Positions 45,939 through 58,458 of a DNA stretch of 64,000 bases are shown one piece after another. The stretch is from Paenibacillus pasadenensis (lineage in GTDB: Bacteria; Bacillota; Bacilli; Paenibacillales; Paenibacillaceae): positions 452,658-516,657 of the forward strand of contig NZ_JAMBOT010000003.1 in NCBI RefSeq assembly GCF_023715725.1. Direction: 5' to 3'. The notes under the pieces were generated by a model that did not search any database, was not told the origin of the DNA, and was given only the letters and a program-made list of their open reading frames with translations. Position numbers and translations under genes: made by a program. Each line of letters opens with the position of its first letter. The first letter of the stretch is position 1.

Positions 45939-47827
45939 TAAGAGCTCCTCGCTGCGCCGCCGCGGCTGTAATGCTCCAGATGCACGAGCAGGATTGAAAT
46001 ATCCGCCGGAGTAACGCCAGCAATACGAGACGCTTGACCGATATTAAGCGGACGAATCGAACCTAGCTTTTGTTTCGCTTCCGAAGCTAAGCCGTGTACG
46101 AGGCTGTAATCGATGTCTTCCGGAATTCTCTTTTTCTCCATTTTGCCCAGGCGTTCAACCTGTGCAAGCTGTTTCTCAATATAACCCGCATACTTAACCT
46201 GGATTTCTACCTGTTCCTTCATATCCTCGCTCAGCTCATACGGAGCTGGCGCAAACGGCTCCAGCCTTGCGTAGGAAATCTCGGGACGGCGAAGCAGCGT
46301 AAGCGCATCAATCGTGGACTGCAGCGGCGTAGATCCAGCTTCCTGCAGCATCGACTCGGCTTCCTCAGGACGGATTTTGACCGTGCGCAGACGGGCCAGC
46401 TCTTCCTCGACACGGGATTTTTTCTCCAGGAACTTGGCATAACGCTCCTCGCTGATCAGGCCGATCTCATAACCGGTCGGCGTCAAACGCAGATCCGCAT
46501 TGTCATGGCGGAGCAGCAGACGGTATTCCGCGCGTGAAGTAAGCAAACGGTACGGCTCATTGGTGCCTTTAGTGACCAGATCGTCGATCAACACGCCGAT
46601 GTAACCTTGCGAGCGTTCTACAATGACCGGCTCCTTGCCCTGCACTTTGCGCGCTGCGTTGATGCCGGCGATAACGCCTTGACCGGCGGCTTCTTCATAG
46701 CCGGACGTGCCGTTGATTTGCCCTGCCGTGAACAGCCCCGGCAGCACCTTTGTTTCCAGCGACGGCCACAGCTGAGTCGGCACGACGGCGTCGTACTCAA
46801 TCGCATAACCGGTACGCATCATTTCCACCTTTTCAAGGCCGGGAATGGAGCGCAAAATACCAAGCTGCACGTCTTCCGGCATGCTCGTGGATAGACCTTG
46901 CACATAATACTCGGACGTGTGCATGCCTTCCGGCTCCAGGAAAATCTGATGTTTCGGCTTGTCCGCGAAACGAACGATTTTATCCTCGATGGACGGGCAG
47001 TAACGCGGACCTGTTCCCTCAATTACGCCGGAGAACATTGGAGCCCGATGCAGGTTGTCGTTGATAATTTGATGAGTCTGTTCCGACGTATAGGTGAGCC
47101 AGCATGGCAGCTGTTCGTTATTGGCATATTCCGTTTCAAAAGAGAAAAACTTCGGTTTTTCGTCTCCTGGCTGAATTTCCATTTTGGAAAAATCGATGCT
47201 GTCCTTGTGCACACGCGGAGGCGTGCCCGTTTTGAAGCGTACCAGCTCAAAGCCCTGCTCCTTCAGCGATTGAGACAGCTTGACCGATGGCTGCTGATTG
47301 TTCGGACCGCTCTCGTAGATAAGCTCGCCCATAATGACTTTGCCGCGCAGATAAGTGCCGGTCGTCACTACGACCGATTTGGCCCGATACTCCGCGCCGG
47401 TTTTTGTAATGACACCAACGCAGGCTCCGTCTTCCACGATCAGCTCCTCCGCCATCCCTTGGCGAAGCGTCAAATGAGGGGTTTCCTCAATGGTTTTTTT
47501 CATCATATGCTGATACAGGAATTTATCCGCCTGTGCACGCAGCGCATGTACGGCAGGACCTTTGCCCGTATTGAGCATTCTCATTTGAATATAGGTTTTG
47601 TCGATGTTACGGCCCATCTCCCCGCCAAGCGCGTCGATCTCGCGGACGACATGGCCCTTGGCCGGACCGCCGATAGACGGATTGCACGGCATAAAAGCGA
47701 CCATATCCAGATTAATCGTAAGCAGCAGCGTTTCGCAGCCCATCCGGGCTGCAGCCAGCGCCGCCTCGCAGCCGGCATGTCCGGCGCCGATGACGAGGAC
47801 ATCGTATTGTCCTGCAGCGTAACTCAT
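45938..47827 (-). CDS. mnmG: tRNA uridine carboxymethylaminomethyl-modifying enzyme MnmG (GidA)
   Basis: 629 residues from [23 protein letters not shown] (GGAGG 9 nt upstream). FAD motif GAGHAGCE, the signature [13 protein letters not shown] and the C-terminal MnmE-binding region ([16 protein letters not shown]). With MnmE it forms the 5-carboxymethylaminomethyl group at U34 of tRNAs. In an operon with rsmG (1-nt overlap) and just downstream of mnmE. Confidence 0.98.
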   Translation of the reverse strand: MSYAAGQYDVLVIGAGHAGCEAALAAARMGCETLLLTINLDMVAFMPCNPSIGGPAKGHVVREIDALGGEMGRNIDKTYIQMRMLNTGKGPAVHALRAQADKFLYQHMMKKTIEETPHLTLRQGMAEELIVEDGACVGVITKTGAEYRAKSVVVTTGTYLRGKVIMGELIYESGPNNQQPSVKLSQSLKEQGFELVRFKTGTPPRVHKDSIDFSKMEIQPGDEKPKFFSFETEYANNEQLPCWLTYTSEQTHQIINDNLHRAPMFSGVIEGTGPRYCPSIEDKIVRFADKPKHQIFLEPEGMHTSEYYVQGLSTSMPEDVQLGILRSIPGLEKVEMMRTGYAIEYDAVVPTQLWPSLETKVLPGLFTAGQINGTSGYEEAAGQGVIAGINAARKVQGKEPVIVERSQGYIGVLIDDLVTKGTNEPYRLLTSRAEYRLLLRHDNADLRLTPTGYEIGLISEERYAKFLEKKSRVEEELARLRTVKIRPEEAESMLQEAGSTPLQSTIDALTLLRRPEISYARLEPFAPAPYELSEDMKEQVEIQVKYAGYIEKQLAQVERLGKMEKKRIPEDIDYSLVHGLASEAKQKLGSIRPLNIGQASRIAGVTPADISILLVHLEHYSRGGAARSS

Positions 47828-48022
47828 TTTTGTTAGCCTCCTGAGCGGAATTAGCAGGTCAATCGGCCCGCCTCTCCCTCTTTTATGAAAATAGGTTTTC
47901 AATTCCAGATTTCGACGGCATTCCGCCGCATTCTCTGCCGCTTGCTGATGACTGCCGGTCGGTTCTGTCTGCTCCTGTCACCTGTAACAAGCGGCAGCTG
48001 CACTTATCCCCATGTGGACAAT

Positions 48023-49405
48023 TTATTTACCCAAGCAAAATTGTGAAAAAATCTGATCAATCAGCGACTCTCCGGCCGTATCCCCAACGATTTCGCCGAG
48101 CAGCTCCCAAGCCGCGCGCACATCGAGCTGAACCATGTCGATTGGTATTCCGTCTTCCGTTGCGCTTACGGCATCGTGCAGCGCATCGGCGGCCCGATGA
48201 AGCAGCGAGATATGTCTCGCATTGCTTACGTAAGTCAGATCGGCGCTTTCCAGCTGCCCTTCAAAAAACAGTTCCCGAATCGCTTGCTCCAAATCTTCCA
48301 AGCCTTGATCCTGCAGCACCGACATCGGCACAATCCGGCTTTCCGGAAGCGCCGAACTAACTTCATCCAGCTCCAGTAGACCGTCCAGATCGGTCTTGTT
48401 GACGATGACGATAACCTGCCGGCCTTCCAGCTTGCCGAGCAGCTCCCGTTCATCCTCATGCAGCGGCTCGTTATGGTTGAGCACGAGCAGCAGCAGCTCC
48501 GCTTCCTGCACGGCTGAATGCGAGCGTTCCACGCCGATCTTTTCCACCACATCGGTCGTTTCCCGTATGCCTGCCGTATCCAGCAGCCGCAAAGGAATAC
48601 CGGATAATGTAACGTATTCCTCAATCACATCACGGGTCGTACCCGGTATGTCCGTCACAATCGCCTTACTTTCCTGCACAAGCGCGTTCAGCAAGGACGA
48701 CTTCCCAACGTTTGGCCTTCCGACGATTGCCGTCGTAATGCCTTCGCGCAATATTTTGCCCTCTGCGGCCGTCTGCAGCAATCGGCGTATTGTATCCAAT
48801 GCGGCACCGCAGCTGTCTTTAATGTAGGAACTGGTCATCTCTTCAACGTCATGCTCGGGATAATCGATGTTTACCTCTATATGGGCAAGCAGCTCAATCA
48901 AGCTATGGCGCAGCGCTCCGATCCGTTTGGACAGCGTGCCTTCCGCCTGCTTGAGCGCTACGGAATACGAACGATCGGACTTGGAGCGAATGAGATCAAT
49001 AACGGCCTCCGCCTGGGCCAAGTCAATCCGGCCATTCAGAAACGCGCGTTTGGTGAACTCACCTGGCTCCGCAACACGGATGCCAGGCTGGCGGAGCGCT
49101 AGCTCCAGCACTTTACGGGCAGCAATTAAGCCGCCGTGCACGCCGATTTCCACGACATCTTCAGCCGTGAAGGAACGCGGCCCTCTCATGACGGTGACGA
49201 GCACCTCTTCAATCTTTTCGCCGCTTCCCGCATCAATGATATGGCCGTAAGTTACCGTATGGGTTGCCGCTTCGGTCAGCTTTTGCTTTGACCTTAATAT
49301 TCCGCCGACGCTGGCCACCGCCTGCGGGCCGCTGACGCGGATAACCGCGATGCCGCCCTCGCCGAGCGCTGTGGAAATCGCCGCAATTGTATCCTGCATT
49401 GTCAT
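48023..49405 (-). CDS. mnmE: tRNA modification GTPase MnmE (TrmE)
   Basis: 460 residues. The N-terminal folate-binding domain (GEGGIAVIRVSGPQA), helical domain, GTPase G1 VGRPNVGKSSLLN, G3 DTAGIRET, G4 NKTDL, and the C-terminal catalytic CLGK (FSQFCLGK). Needs K+ and dimerises with MnmG. RBS GAGGTGA. It normally follows jag, but here jag is missing and yidC ends 136 nt upstream. Confidence 0.98.
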   Translation of the reverse strand: MTMQDTIAAISTALGEGGIAVIRVSGPQAVASVGGILRSKQKLTEAATHTVTYGHIIDAGSGEKIEEVLVTVMRGPRSFTAEDVVEIGVHGGLIAARKVLELALRQPGIRVAEPGEFTKRAFLNGRIDLAQAEAVIDLIRSKSDRSYSVALKQAEGTLSKRIGALRHSLIELLAHIEVNIDYPEHDVEEMTSSYIKDSCGAALDTIRRLLQTAAEGKILREGITTAIVGRPNVGKSSLLNALVQESKAIVTDIPGTTRDVIEEYVTLSGIPLRLLDTAGIRETTDVVEKIGVERSHSAVQEAELLLLVLNHNEPLHEDERELLGKLEGRQVIVIVNKTDLDGLLELDEVSSALPESRIVPMSVLQDQGLEDLEQAIRELFFEGQLESADLTYVSNARHISLLHRAADALHDAVSATEDGIPIDMVQLDVRAAWELLGEIVGDTAGESLIDQIFSQFCLGK

Positions 49406-49541
49406 CTTAAAGGTTCACCTCGTAAAAGCAGTCCCCAGCCTCACAAACGGAAGCGTCAGGACGCATGATGGCAAAAAAGCAATGACTGTGAGAGCCATTG
49501 CCGCCGGAATTGGAACTTTATAGATGGAAAAAGCGCACGGT

Positions 49542-50420
49542 TTATTTGCCTTTAACCGAAACCGAGTTTTTGCCTTTTCCTTTATTTTTACCTTTGCCTT
49601 TTCCTTTGTCGCCGCCGTTGCCTTCTTCCTTCTTCGGAGCTTGTCCGTTTTTATCCGCATTGCGGACATACAGGAAGTAGTTCTGAATGATCGTGTAGAT
49701 GTTCGTATATACCCAGTACAACGGAAGCGCCGAAGGCAGGTTCCACGCCATAACAAGAATCAGCACAGGGAAGATGAGCATAATCGTGTTCATCATCTGC
49801 ATCTGAGGATTGTTCGGCTGGGCTTTCTGCATCATCTTGGTTTGCACATACGTCGTAATCGCCGCAATAACCGGCAGGATGTACAGATGGTCAGGCTCGC
49901 CAAGCTGCAGCCACAGGAACTCATGCGTCCGGATGTCGCTGTTGAAGTAGATCGAGTTGTACAGCGCAATGAAGATCGGCATCTGAATCAGCAGCGGCAA
50001 ACAGCCCGCAAGCGGGTTCACCTGGTTCTGCTGGAACAGCTTCATCGTCTCTTCCTGCTGCTTTTGCGGATTGTCCGCGTATTTCTTGCGGATCTCGGCG
50101 AGCTCGGGCTGAATCGCCTGCATCGCCTTGGAGCTGCGGTACTGCTTAAGCGTAAGCGGTAAAATCAGCGTCCTTACGATAATAACCATCAGCAAGATGG
50201 CAAAGCCGTACTGGCCGTCGAACCATACCGCGAACTCATCTAATAGAAACGAGAAGTAGTAAACGACATTGCGCTCCCACCAGTTCCCGTTTGTTTTTAA
50301 GTCCTCGGTCGTCGTCGTCTGAGACGGGTCTGGCATGCATCCCGAGAGGAGCGCTACCAACAGAATCAGGGAGAACATGACCAGCCATTTGCGTTTTGAA
50401 GCCAAGCGCGAAAAAAACAT
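49542..50420 (-). CDS. yidC: YidC/SpoIIIJ membrane protein insertase
   Basis: 292 residues from the ATG at 50420 (AGAGGAG inside an earlier in-frame start, so the later one is right). Signal peptide with lipobox LLSGC (Cys28), five helices and the YidC core (FAILLMVIIVRTLILPLTL, QMPIFIALYNSIYF). The tail is lysine/glycine-rich (KGKGKNKGKG repeats), a ribosome-contacting basic tail. It inserts membrane proteins and supports the sporulation channel. No jag follows it, which is unusual. Confidence 0.97.
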   Translation of the reverse strand: MFFSRLASKRKWLVMFSLILLVALLSGCMPDPSQTTTTEDLKTNGNWWERNVVYYFSFLLDEFAVWFDGQYGFAILLMVIIVRTLILPLTLKQYRSSKAMQAIQPELAEIRKKYADNPQKQQEETMKLFQQNQVNPLAGCLPLLIQMPIFIALYNSIYFNSDIRTHEFLWLQLGEPDHLYILPVIAAITTYVQTKMMQKAQPNNPQMQMMNTIMLIFPVLILVMAWNLPSALPLYWVYTNIYTIIQNYFLYVRNADKNGQAPKKEEGNGGDKGKGKGKNKGKGKNSVSVKGK

Positions 50421-50521
50421 GTAAATCTCCTCTCTGATCACGATTCAACCTAAACTATACCATATATAAGGGGGCAATGAAACAAGCCCTCCCAGGCTTA
50501 AATGCTGAATTTGAAGCGCAA

Positions 50522-50866
50522 TCAGCGGGCTTTGAGAAGACCAGCTTTGCGAAGCACATGAAGCACGCTTCTTTCCAGCTCCTTGGTGGATTTGCCTACG
50601 GCGCCGGCGCGGACGATCAGGATAAAATCCGTATGCTCCGCCATTTTGTCGGCATGCTGCCGGACAATTTCCTTCACAACCCGGCGCATCCGGTTGCGGA
50701 CGACCGCATTGCCGATTTTTTTGCTGGCCGAGATGCCGAGCCGGAACGGCTCCGCCTTCGGCTGCCGGGACCAATAAACGACAAACTGACCGTTGGCAAA
50801 GGACTTTCCGCCGCGGTACGTCCGCGCAAAATCCTCACGCCTTCTCAGGCGCCATTTTCTCTGCAT
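50522..50866 (-). CDS. rnpA: Ribonuclease P protein component
   Basis: 114 residues. LRRREDFARTYRGGKSF start, the RNR motif VVRNRMRRVVKE, and FRLGISASKKIGNAV, all family hallmarks. It binds the RNase P RNA and its pre-tRNA substrates. It is between rpmH and yidC; a hairpin with T-runs on both sides separates it from rpmH. No yidD lies between rnpA and yidC. Confidence 0.97.
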   Translation of the reverse strand: MQRKWRLRRREDFARTYRGGKSFANGQFVVYWSRQPKAEPFRLGISASKKIGNAVVRNRMRRVVKEIVRQHADKMAEHTDFILIVRAGAVGKSTKELERSVLHVLRKAGLLKAR

Positions 50867-50942
50867 TGTTCACCGACTCCACCCATTATGCTGCCTTCTA
50901 TGAAATGTCATACATCCCTCATTGCAAGAAAGGCGTCCCAGT

Positions 50943-50975
50943 ACAAAAAAAAGACCACTCCAGGTGGTCTTTTTC
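50943..50975. terminator. Hairpin between rpmH and rnpA
   Basis: AAAGACCAC-TCCA-GTGGTCTTT with T-runs in both directions (TTTTTTTTGT on minus). It would attenuate rnpA relative to rpmH. Confidence 0.8.
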
Positions 50976-51058
50976 CACATGCTTAGAATTTATATCCGAA
51001 TGGGATAACTTCCGCCATGTCTCTGCTAATCAGAACGCATGCGCATGTTTTGAATCCA

Positions 51059-51193
51059 TTAAGCGCTCAGTACAGCGCGGCCCTTTTTGCGGCGTGCAGC
51101 CAATACTTTGCGGCCGTTTTTCGAGCTCATCCGTTTACGGAAGCCATGAACTTTTTTGCGCTTGCTCACGTTCGGTTTGAAAGTCGGTCTCAT
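51059..51193 (-). CDS. rpmH: 50S ribosomal protein L34
   Basis: 44 residues, [20 protein letters not shown] onward with [25 protein letters not shown] precedes the ATG at 51193; the longer frame upstream is not L34. The first gene left of oriC, pointing away from it. Confidence 0.98.
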   Translation of the reverse strand: MRPTFKPNVSKRKKVHGFRKRMSSKNGRKVLAARRKKGRAVLSA

Positions 51194-51340
51194 TACATGC
51201 ACCTCCCCGCTTCTAGGTATCGTTCGTCCAACTCGGGCGTCCGCCGCAGCGGAATGCAGCAGAACCCGTGGACGATCGATTGCTGTTCGTCCGTTCAAGC
51301 AGTAGTCCCGAGTTAAAAACGCCTTTTTCCATTTAACCAT

Positions 51341-51831
51341 TTTGACGAATGAAAGTCAACCGAGTCCATCTTTAAGAAGCAGTGGATAACACTTTTCCAA
51401 GTCGCTTCATCTATATTCCTGTGGATAACGGCAATAAACGCGTTCTTCCGTCAATATTTAGTAACATGTGCACAATTTAAAAGACTTCTGCCGTTTCCTG
51501 TCGAACTGCGCACAGCCTGTTAACAATATCTTGTGCTGTAGATAACTCTTATACACAAGCAGTAGGGATTGTGGATAAAAATCTGCCACGCGTTGAAATA
51601 GAGCCTTTATTTTGCTATGATAGATTTGTTTTTGTTGTGGACAGAGCGTAAATGCAAACTTAATTATCAACAACCTGTGGATAACATTGTGAACAACATG
51701 TTCCCCCTCTGCATAACCTTCATCAACAAGTCCCTGCATCTGTGGATGGATGAGCGGCTTACCCCAATAGAATCGACAGCATCAGGCATTACGTTTGGCC
51801 ATCGTAACAACAGGGATAGGAGTGACCGTCT
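51341..51831. other. oriC: oriC, dnaA-upstream part (DnaA box cluster)
   Basis: AT-rich DNA with DnaA boxes: TGTGGATAA at 51420-51428, 51570-51578 and 51676-51684; TTATACACA at 51549-51557; weaker forms near 51382 and 51738, and TGTGGACAG over the dnaA start codon. Together with the dnaA-dnaN part this makes a bipartite origin like that of B. subtilis. Confidence 0.92.
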
Positions 51832-53184
51832 GTGGACAGCCATACCGAGGATTTGTGGCAGCAAGTGCTGTCAATCATCCAAACTAAATTGAGCAAGCCG
51901 AGCTTCGACACCTGGTTTAAGGCGACGAAGGCCAATTTTTCGGATGATGGACTACTTGTCGTCACAGCTCCGACAACGTTCGCGGTGGAATGGCTGGAGA
52001 GCCGCTACACGAAGTTGGTTCGCACGACGGTGTCGGATTATATCGGCAAATCAGTTGATATCCGATTTGTCATCGAGGAGAATCGCCCGCCGGAACCCGC
52101 AGCGCCCGCGCAGCCGCAGATCAAGCAGCAGCCGGCCACCGCGGGGGAGCCTTTCTCCTATATGCTGAATCCAAAATACACGTTCGATACCTTCGTCATC
52201 GGAGCGAACAACCGCTTTGCGCATGCCGCCTCGCTGGCGGTGGCGGAAGCGCCGGCCAAAGCCTACAACCCGCTGTTTTTGTACGGCGGCGTAGGCCTGG
52301 GCAAAACTCACTTGATGCATGCCATCGGACATTATATTTTGGAACACAATCCGAGCACCAAGGTTATGTACATCTCCTCGGAGAAGTTCACCAACGAATT
52401 CATTAACGCGATCCGCGATAACCGAGGCGAGAGCTTCCGGAACAAGTACCGGAACATCGACGTTCTGCTGATCGACGATATTCAATTCCTGGCGGGCAAA
52501 GACGGGACGCAGGAGGAATTTTTCCATACATTTAACGCGCTGCATGAAGAGCGCAAGCAAATTGTCATCTCCAGCGACCGGACGCCGAAGGAGATTCCAA
52601 CGCTGGAGGAGCGGCTTCGCTCCCGCTTTGAATGGGGACTGATTACAGATATTCAGCCGCCGGATCTGGAGACGCGAATCGCTATTTTGCGCAAAAAAGC
52701 AAAAGCGGAAAACCTCGATATTCCGAACGAAGCTATGGTCTACATTGCCAATCAGATCGATACGAACATCCGCGAGCTGGAAGGCGCACTGATCCGCGTC
52801 GTCGCTTATTCCTCGCTCATCAACGAGGACATCAGCTCCCATCTGGCTGCCGAAGCGCTCAAGGACATTATTCCGTCAAGCCGTCCTAAGATGATTACCA
52901 TTCAGGATATCCAACAAAGGGTCGGCGAATTCTATGGCCTGAAGATGGAGGAATTCAAAGCTCGCAAGCGGACCAAAGCCGTCGCTTATCCGCGTCAAAT
53001 TGCGATGTATCTCTCACGCGAGCTGACCGACTACTCCTTGCCTAAAATCGGCGAGGCATTTGGCGGGCGGGACCACACCACGGTCATCCATGCGCATGAG
53101 AAAATTTCCAAACAACTGAAGATGGATCAAGAGCTGTTTAAAGTCATTCAGAATTTGACGGAAAAAGTCAAAAATCATATGTAG
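51832..53184 (+). CDS. dnaA: Chromosomal replication initiator DnaA
   Basis: 450 residues from a GTG start (AGGAG 8 nt upstream). Domain I (1-80) starts [21 protein letters not shown], a linker of about 25 residues rich in Pro/Gln, AAA+ domain with Walker [10 protein letters not shown] (152-160), Walker [10 protein letters not shown], and domain IV with the DnaA signature [13 protein letters not shown]. It binds the flanking boxes and opens the duplex at the dnaN side. A box at the start codon suggests autoregulation. Confidence 0.99.
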   Translation: MDSHTEDLWQQVLSIIQTKLSKPSFDTWFKATKANFSDDGLLVVTAPTTFAVEWLESRYTKLVRTTVSDYIGKSVDIRFVIEENRPPEPAAPAQPQIKQQPATAGEPFSYMLNPKYTFDTFVIGANNRFAHAASLAVAEAPAKAYNPLFLYGGVGLGKTHLMHAIGHYILEHNPSTKVMYISSEKFTNEFINAIRDNRGESFRNKYRNIDVLLIDDIQFLAGKDGTQEEFFHTFNALHEERKQIVISSDRTPKEIPTLEERLRSRFEWGLITDIQPPDLETRIAILRKKAKAENLDIPNEAMVYIANQIDTNIRELEGALIRVVAYSSLINEDISSHLAAEALKDIIPSSRPKMITIQDIQQRVGEFYGLKMEEFKARKRTKAVAYPRQIAMYLSRELTDYSLPKIGEAFGGRDHTTVIHAHEKISKQLKMDQELFKVIQNLTEKVKNHM

Positions 53185-53274
53185 CGTTATCCTCAGCGAT
53201 AAGCGCAATTCAAACAAGCCTATGCACACTCTATACACATGTGGATAGGCTTGTCTCTTCCCTGTTTTCGGGGC

Positions 53275-53345
53275 TTATCCACATATCCACGGCCCCTACG
53301 GCTACTACTACTGTTTTTTATTTAAAACAACATCATCTAAAAAGA
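53275..53345 (+). other. oriC: oriC unwinding element with DnaA-trios
   Basis: TTATCCACA (53275-53283) and a second box-like TATCCACGG are followed by a GC cluster and CTACTACTACTG (53302-53313), which on the lower strand is the 3'-GAT-5' DnaA-trio repeated, then an AT-rich tract. This is the same order as in the B. subtilis origin unwinding region upstream of dnaN. Confidence 0.88.
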
Positions 53346-53504
53346 ACGGCTCCGCCTTCTTGTTAAAATATAAGAACGTATCCGTTTTCCCTATACTGTG
53401 CTTATATTTCTCGGAATGAAACGTGCATCGCCGCCAAGGACGACGGCAGCCGTTTCACCTTCAACAAGGACGAATGCCGTCGAAAGCCGCCCAAGGAGGA
53501 ACGC

Positions 53505-54647
53505 ATGAAACTTATCATCTCCAAAAATGAACTTAACGACGCCATCCAACAGGTAGCCAAGGCAGCCTCGGTGCGCCCCGCCATTCCGATTCTCGGAGGA
53601 ATCAAGATTGACGTTACTCACCAAGGAGTAACTTTGACCGCAAGCGATACAGATATCGCCATTCAAAGCTTCATTCCCGCTGAAACCGCAGAAACGGTCA
53701 TTGCCAAAGTTGAAAAACCCGGCAGCGTCGTTATGCCTGCTAAATTTTTTGTCGAGATTATTCGCAAATTGCCAGCCGAGGATGTGCAAATCGAGGTAGG
53801 CGAGCAATATCAAACGCTGATTCGATCCGGTTCAACCGATATTCAGATGGTCGGCCTCGACCCAGAGGAATTCCCGGTTCTGCCGTCGATCGAAGAAAAC
53901 GAAGTGCTGCAGCTTCCCGGCGATTTGCTTAAAGCGATGGTTCGGCAAACGGTATTTTGCGCTTCCACCAGCGAGCAAACACCGGTGCTTACCGGTCTGT
54001 TGTGGAATTTGAACGAAGGCGAGCTGAAATTCGTCGCGACCGACCGCCACCGTCTGGCAAGCCGGATCTCCCGCGTTGATTCTCCGGACGGGTACCGCTT
54101 GACGAATGTTGTCATTGCCGCCAAGACGATGGTTGAGCTGTCGAAGCTCGTTCCGGACGGAGCCGGTCTGGTGGACATCGTCGTCGCCAGCAATCAGGTG
54201 CTTTTCCGGCTGGGCCACACCCTCTTTTACAGCCGAATGCTGGACGGGACGTATCCCGATACATCCAAGATTATTCCGCAGTCGTTCAAAACAGAACTGG
54301 TGCTGGAAACCCGTAAGCTGATCGATTCGATGGAGCGCGCGTATCTGATGTCCCGCGAGGAAAAAACAAACATCGTCCGCATCGTTACGCTGGAAAACGG
54401 CACGATCGAAATTTCCTCCAGCTCCTCCGAGCTTGGCCGTGTAACCGAGCAGCTTGAAGTCATCCGCCAAAGCGGCGAGCCGCTGCGCATCGCCTTCAAC
54501 TCCAAATACATGCTTGATACGCTTAAAGTTATTGACAGCGAACAGCTGATTATCAGCTTTACCGGCGCGATGAGCCCGATCATCATTCGTCCGGCCGATC
54601 ATGACAATAGCCAATACATCATTCTGCCGTACCGCACAACCAATTGA
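53505..54647 (+). CDS. dnaN: DNA polymerase III sliding clamp (beta)
   Basis: 380 residues, standard length. MKLIISKNELNDAIQQVAKA start, three repeated clamp domains, SRISRVDSPDGYRL and the end QYIILPYRTTN. The dimer ring tethers polymerase. RBS AAGGAGG. A terminator follows it, separating it from yaaA. Confidence 0.99.
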   Translation: MKLIISKNELNDAIQQVAKAASVRPAIPILGGIKIDVTHQGVTLTASDTDIAIQSFIPAETAETVIAKVEKPGSVVMPAKFFVEIIRKLPAEDVQIEVGEQYQTLIRSGSTDIQMVGLDPEEFPVLPSIEENEVLQLPGDLLKAMVRQTVFCASTSEQTPVLTGLLWNLNEGELKFVATDRHRLASRISRVDSPDGYRLTNVVIAAKTMVELSKLVPDGAGLVDIVVASNQVLFRLGHTLFYSRMLDGTYPDTSKIIPQSFKTELVLETRKLIDSMERAYLMSREEKTNIVRIVTLENGTIEISSSSSELGRVTEQLEVIRQSGEPLRIAFNSKYMLDTLKVIDSEQLIISFTGAMSPIIIRPADHDNSQYIILPYRTTN

Positions 54648-54665
54648 TCCGGTACGATGCAGCCA

Positions 54666-54696
54666 GCGGGCGGCCCTGCGGTCGCCCGCTTTTTTC
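54666..54696 (+). terminator. Terminator of dnaA-dnaN
   Basis: AGCGGGCG ... CGCCCGCT, then TTTTTC, right after the dnaN stop. Confidence 0.85.
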
Positions 54697-54725
54697 ATCC
54701 CCACCGAAACAGGAGAGATTCGCGA

Positions 54726-54941
54726 ATGAAACCAATCACGATCAAAACCGAATATATTACGCTCGGCCAATTTCTCAAGCTGTCCGACTGCATCGATTCC
54801 GGCGGCCAAGCCAAATTTTTTCTTCAGGAAACGAGCGTAACGATCAATGGCGAACCCGACAACCGGCGCGGACGCAAGCTCTATACCGGCGACTCCGTAA
54901 CCGTGGACGGGTTTGGCTCCTTCCAGGTTCAGAGGGCATGA
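54726..54941 (+). CDS. yaaA: S4-domain RNA-binding protein YaaA (RlbA)
   Basis: 71 residues from the ATG at 54726 (GGAGAG RBS); an earlier in-frame ATG falls in the terminator. One S4 domain (TLGQFLKLSDCIDSGGQAKFF, VNGEPD-like INGEPDNRRGRKLYTGD). Conserved before recF in Firmicutes; ribosome-assembly role suspected. Confidence 0.93.
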   Translation: MKPITIKTEYITLGQFLKLSDCIDSGGQAKFFLQETSVTINGEPDNRRGRKLYTGDSVTVDGFGSFQVQRA

Positions 54942-54999
54942 ACTCCGATTTCGGGAAATGTCCTCTCCACGCGGACATGCTGCGCAAGGAGGCGAAACG

Positions 55000-56109
55000 A
55001 TGTTTTTGAACCGGATCGCCCTGCGGAATTACCGCAATTACGAGCAGCTTGAGCTGGATACGACGCGCAAGGTAAATCTGTTCATCGGTCCCAACGCCCA
55101 GGGCAAAACGAACCTGCTTGAATCGATTTTTGTCCTGGCGCTGACAAAATCCCACCGGACCGCCAAAGACCGCGAGCTGATTGGCTGGAACGGCAAAGAA
55201 GCGACTGTGCATGGCGAGGTGGAAAAGCGCTATGGAAGCGTATCGCTTGATCTCGCCTATTCGGCCCAAGGCAAAAAAGCCCGCGTCAACGGGCTGGAGC
55301 AGCGCAAGCTGAGCGGATTTGTCGGCACGCTGAATGTCGTTATGTTTGCTCCCGAGGATCTCGAAATTGTCAAAGGCACTCCCGGTGTGCGCCGCCGTTT
55401 TCTCGATATGGAGATCGGACAGGTTCAGCCAAGCTATCTGCACACGCTGCAGCAGTATGGCAAGGTTCTTCAGCAGCGCAACAATTATCTCAAATCCGCA
55501 GGTCCGTCCGGCATCAAACCCGGTCTGTTGGAGGTATGGGATGTGCAGCTAGCAGAGCATGGTGTTAAAATTATGAAAAAAAGGCAACAATTCATAGAGA
55601 AGCTGAAAACTTGGGCTGCAGCGATTCATTCTGGCATAACTGCCGGAGGTGAAGAACTGTCCATAGAGTACCGTCCATCTTTCGAGATTGGCTCTGCGGA
55701 AGATGAATCTGTTTTATTCGAGCAATTTATGTTAAAGTTAACCCAGGTAAAAGATCAGGAATACCGCCGCGGCGTAACGCTTGCCGGGCCTCATCGCGAC
55801 GATCTGGCCTTTTTCATCAACGGCAAGGAAGCCCAGGTATACGGTTCCCAGGGACAGCAGCGCACGACGGCGCTGTCGCTCAAATTGGCGGAAATCGAGC
55901 TGATCCGCGAGGAGATTGGCGAGTATCCGCTGCTGCTGCTGGACGATGTGCTGTCGGAGCTGGACCAGCACAGACAGACGCAGCTGATTGAGACGTTCCA
56001 GGGCAAAGTTCAAACATTCATAACCGCAACGGGATTGGAGAGCGTCAATACGAGCCGGCTGTCCGATGCGGGCATTTACCGGGTTGAAGGCGGACGCGTC
56101 ACAGAATAG
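55000..56109 (+). CDS. recF: DNA repair and replication protein RecF
   Basis: 369 residues from the ATG at 55000 (AAGGAGG). Walker A GPNAQGKTNLLE, signature YGSQGQQRTTALSLKL and Walker B LLLLDDVLSELD. It loads RecA at gaps with RecO and RecR. The longer frame start upstream overlaps yaaA and is unlikely. Confidence 0.98.
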   Translation: MFLNRIALRNYRNYEQLELDTTRKVNLFIGPNAQGKTNLLESIFVLALTKSHRTAKDRELIGWNGKEATVHGEVEKRYGSVSLDLAYSAQGKKARVNGLEQRKLSGFVGTLNVVMFAPEDLEIVKGTPGVRRRFLDMEIGQVQPSYLHTLQQYGKVLQQRNNYLKSAGPSGIKPGLLEVWDVQLAEHGVKIMKKRQQFIEKLKTWAAAIHSGITAGGEELSIEYRPSFEIGSAEDESVLFEQFMLKLTQVKDQEYRRGVTLAGPHRDDLAFFINGKEAQVYGSQGQQRTTALSLKLAEIELIREEIGEYPLLLLDDVLSELDQHRQTQLIETFQGKVQTFITATGLESVNTSRLSDAGIYRVEGGRVTE

Positions 56110-56175
56110 CCGCCTCAGCCCTTTATTGGCGATTCTGCCCCTCAGGGGCTTTTCATAGAGGAGTGAGGCGGAAGG

Positions 56176-58411
<2,236 letters not shown>

Positions 58412-58415
58412 TGGC

Positions 58416-58456
58416 AAGAGCCCTGTGTCGAGCATTTCCGCTCGTCAGGGCTCTTT
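58416..58456 (+). terminator. Terminator of gyrB
   Basis: AAGAGCCCTG ... CAGGGCTCTT with an inner CGAGC/GCTCG, then TTTTTC. Confidence 0.93.
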
Positions 58457-58458
58457 TT

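Noticed and set aside
52051..52842. 263-codon minus-strand frame inside dnaA
   Set aside because: Antisense shadow of dnaA; Arg/Val/Asp-rich and no RBS.
53832..54809. 325-codon minus-strand frame inside dnaN
   Set aside because: Shadow of dnaN extending past its terminator; no RBS or domain.
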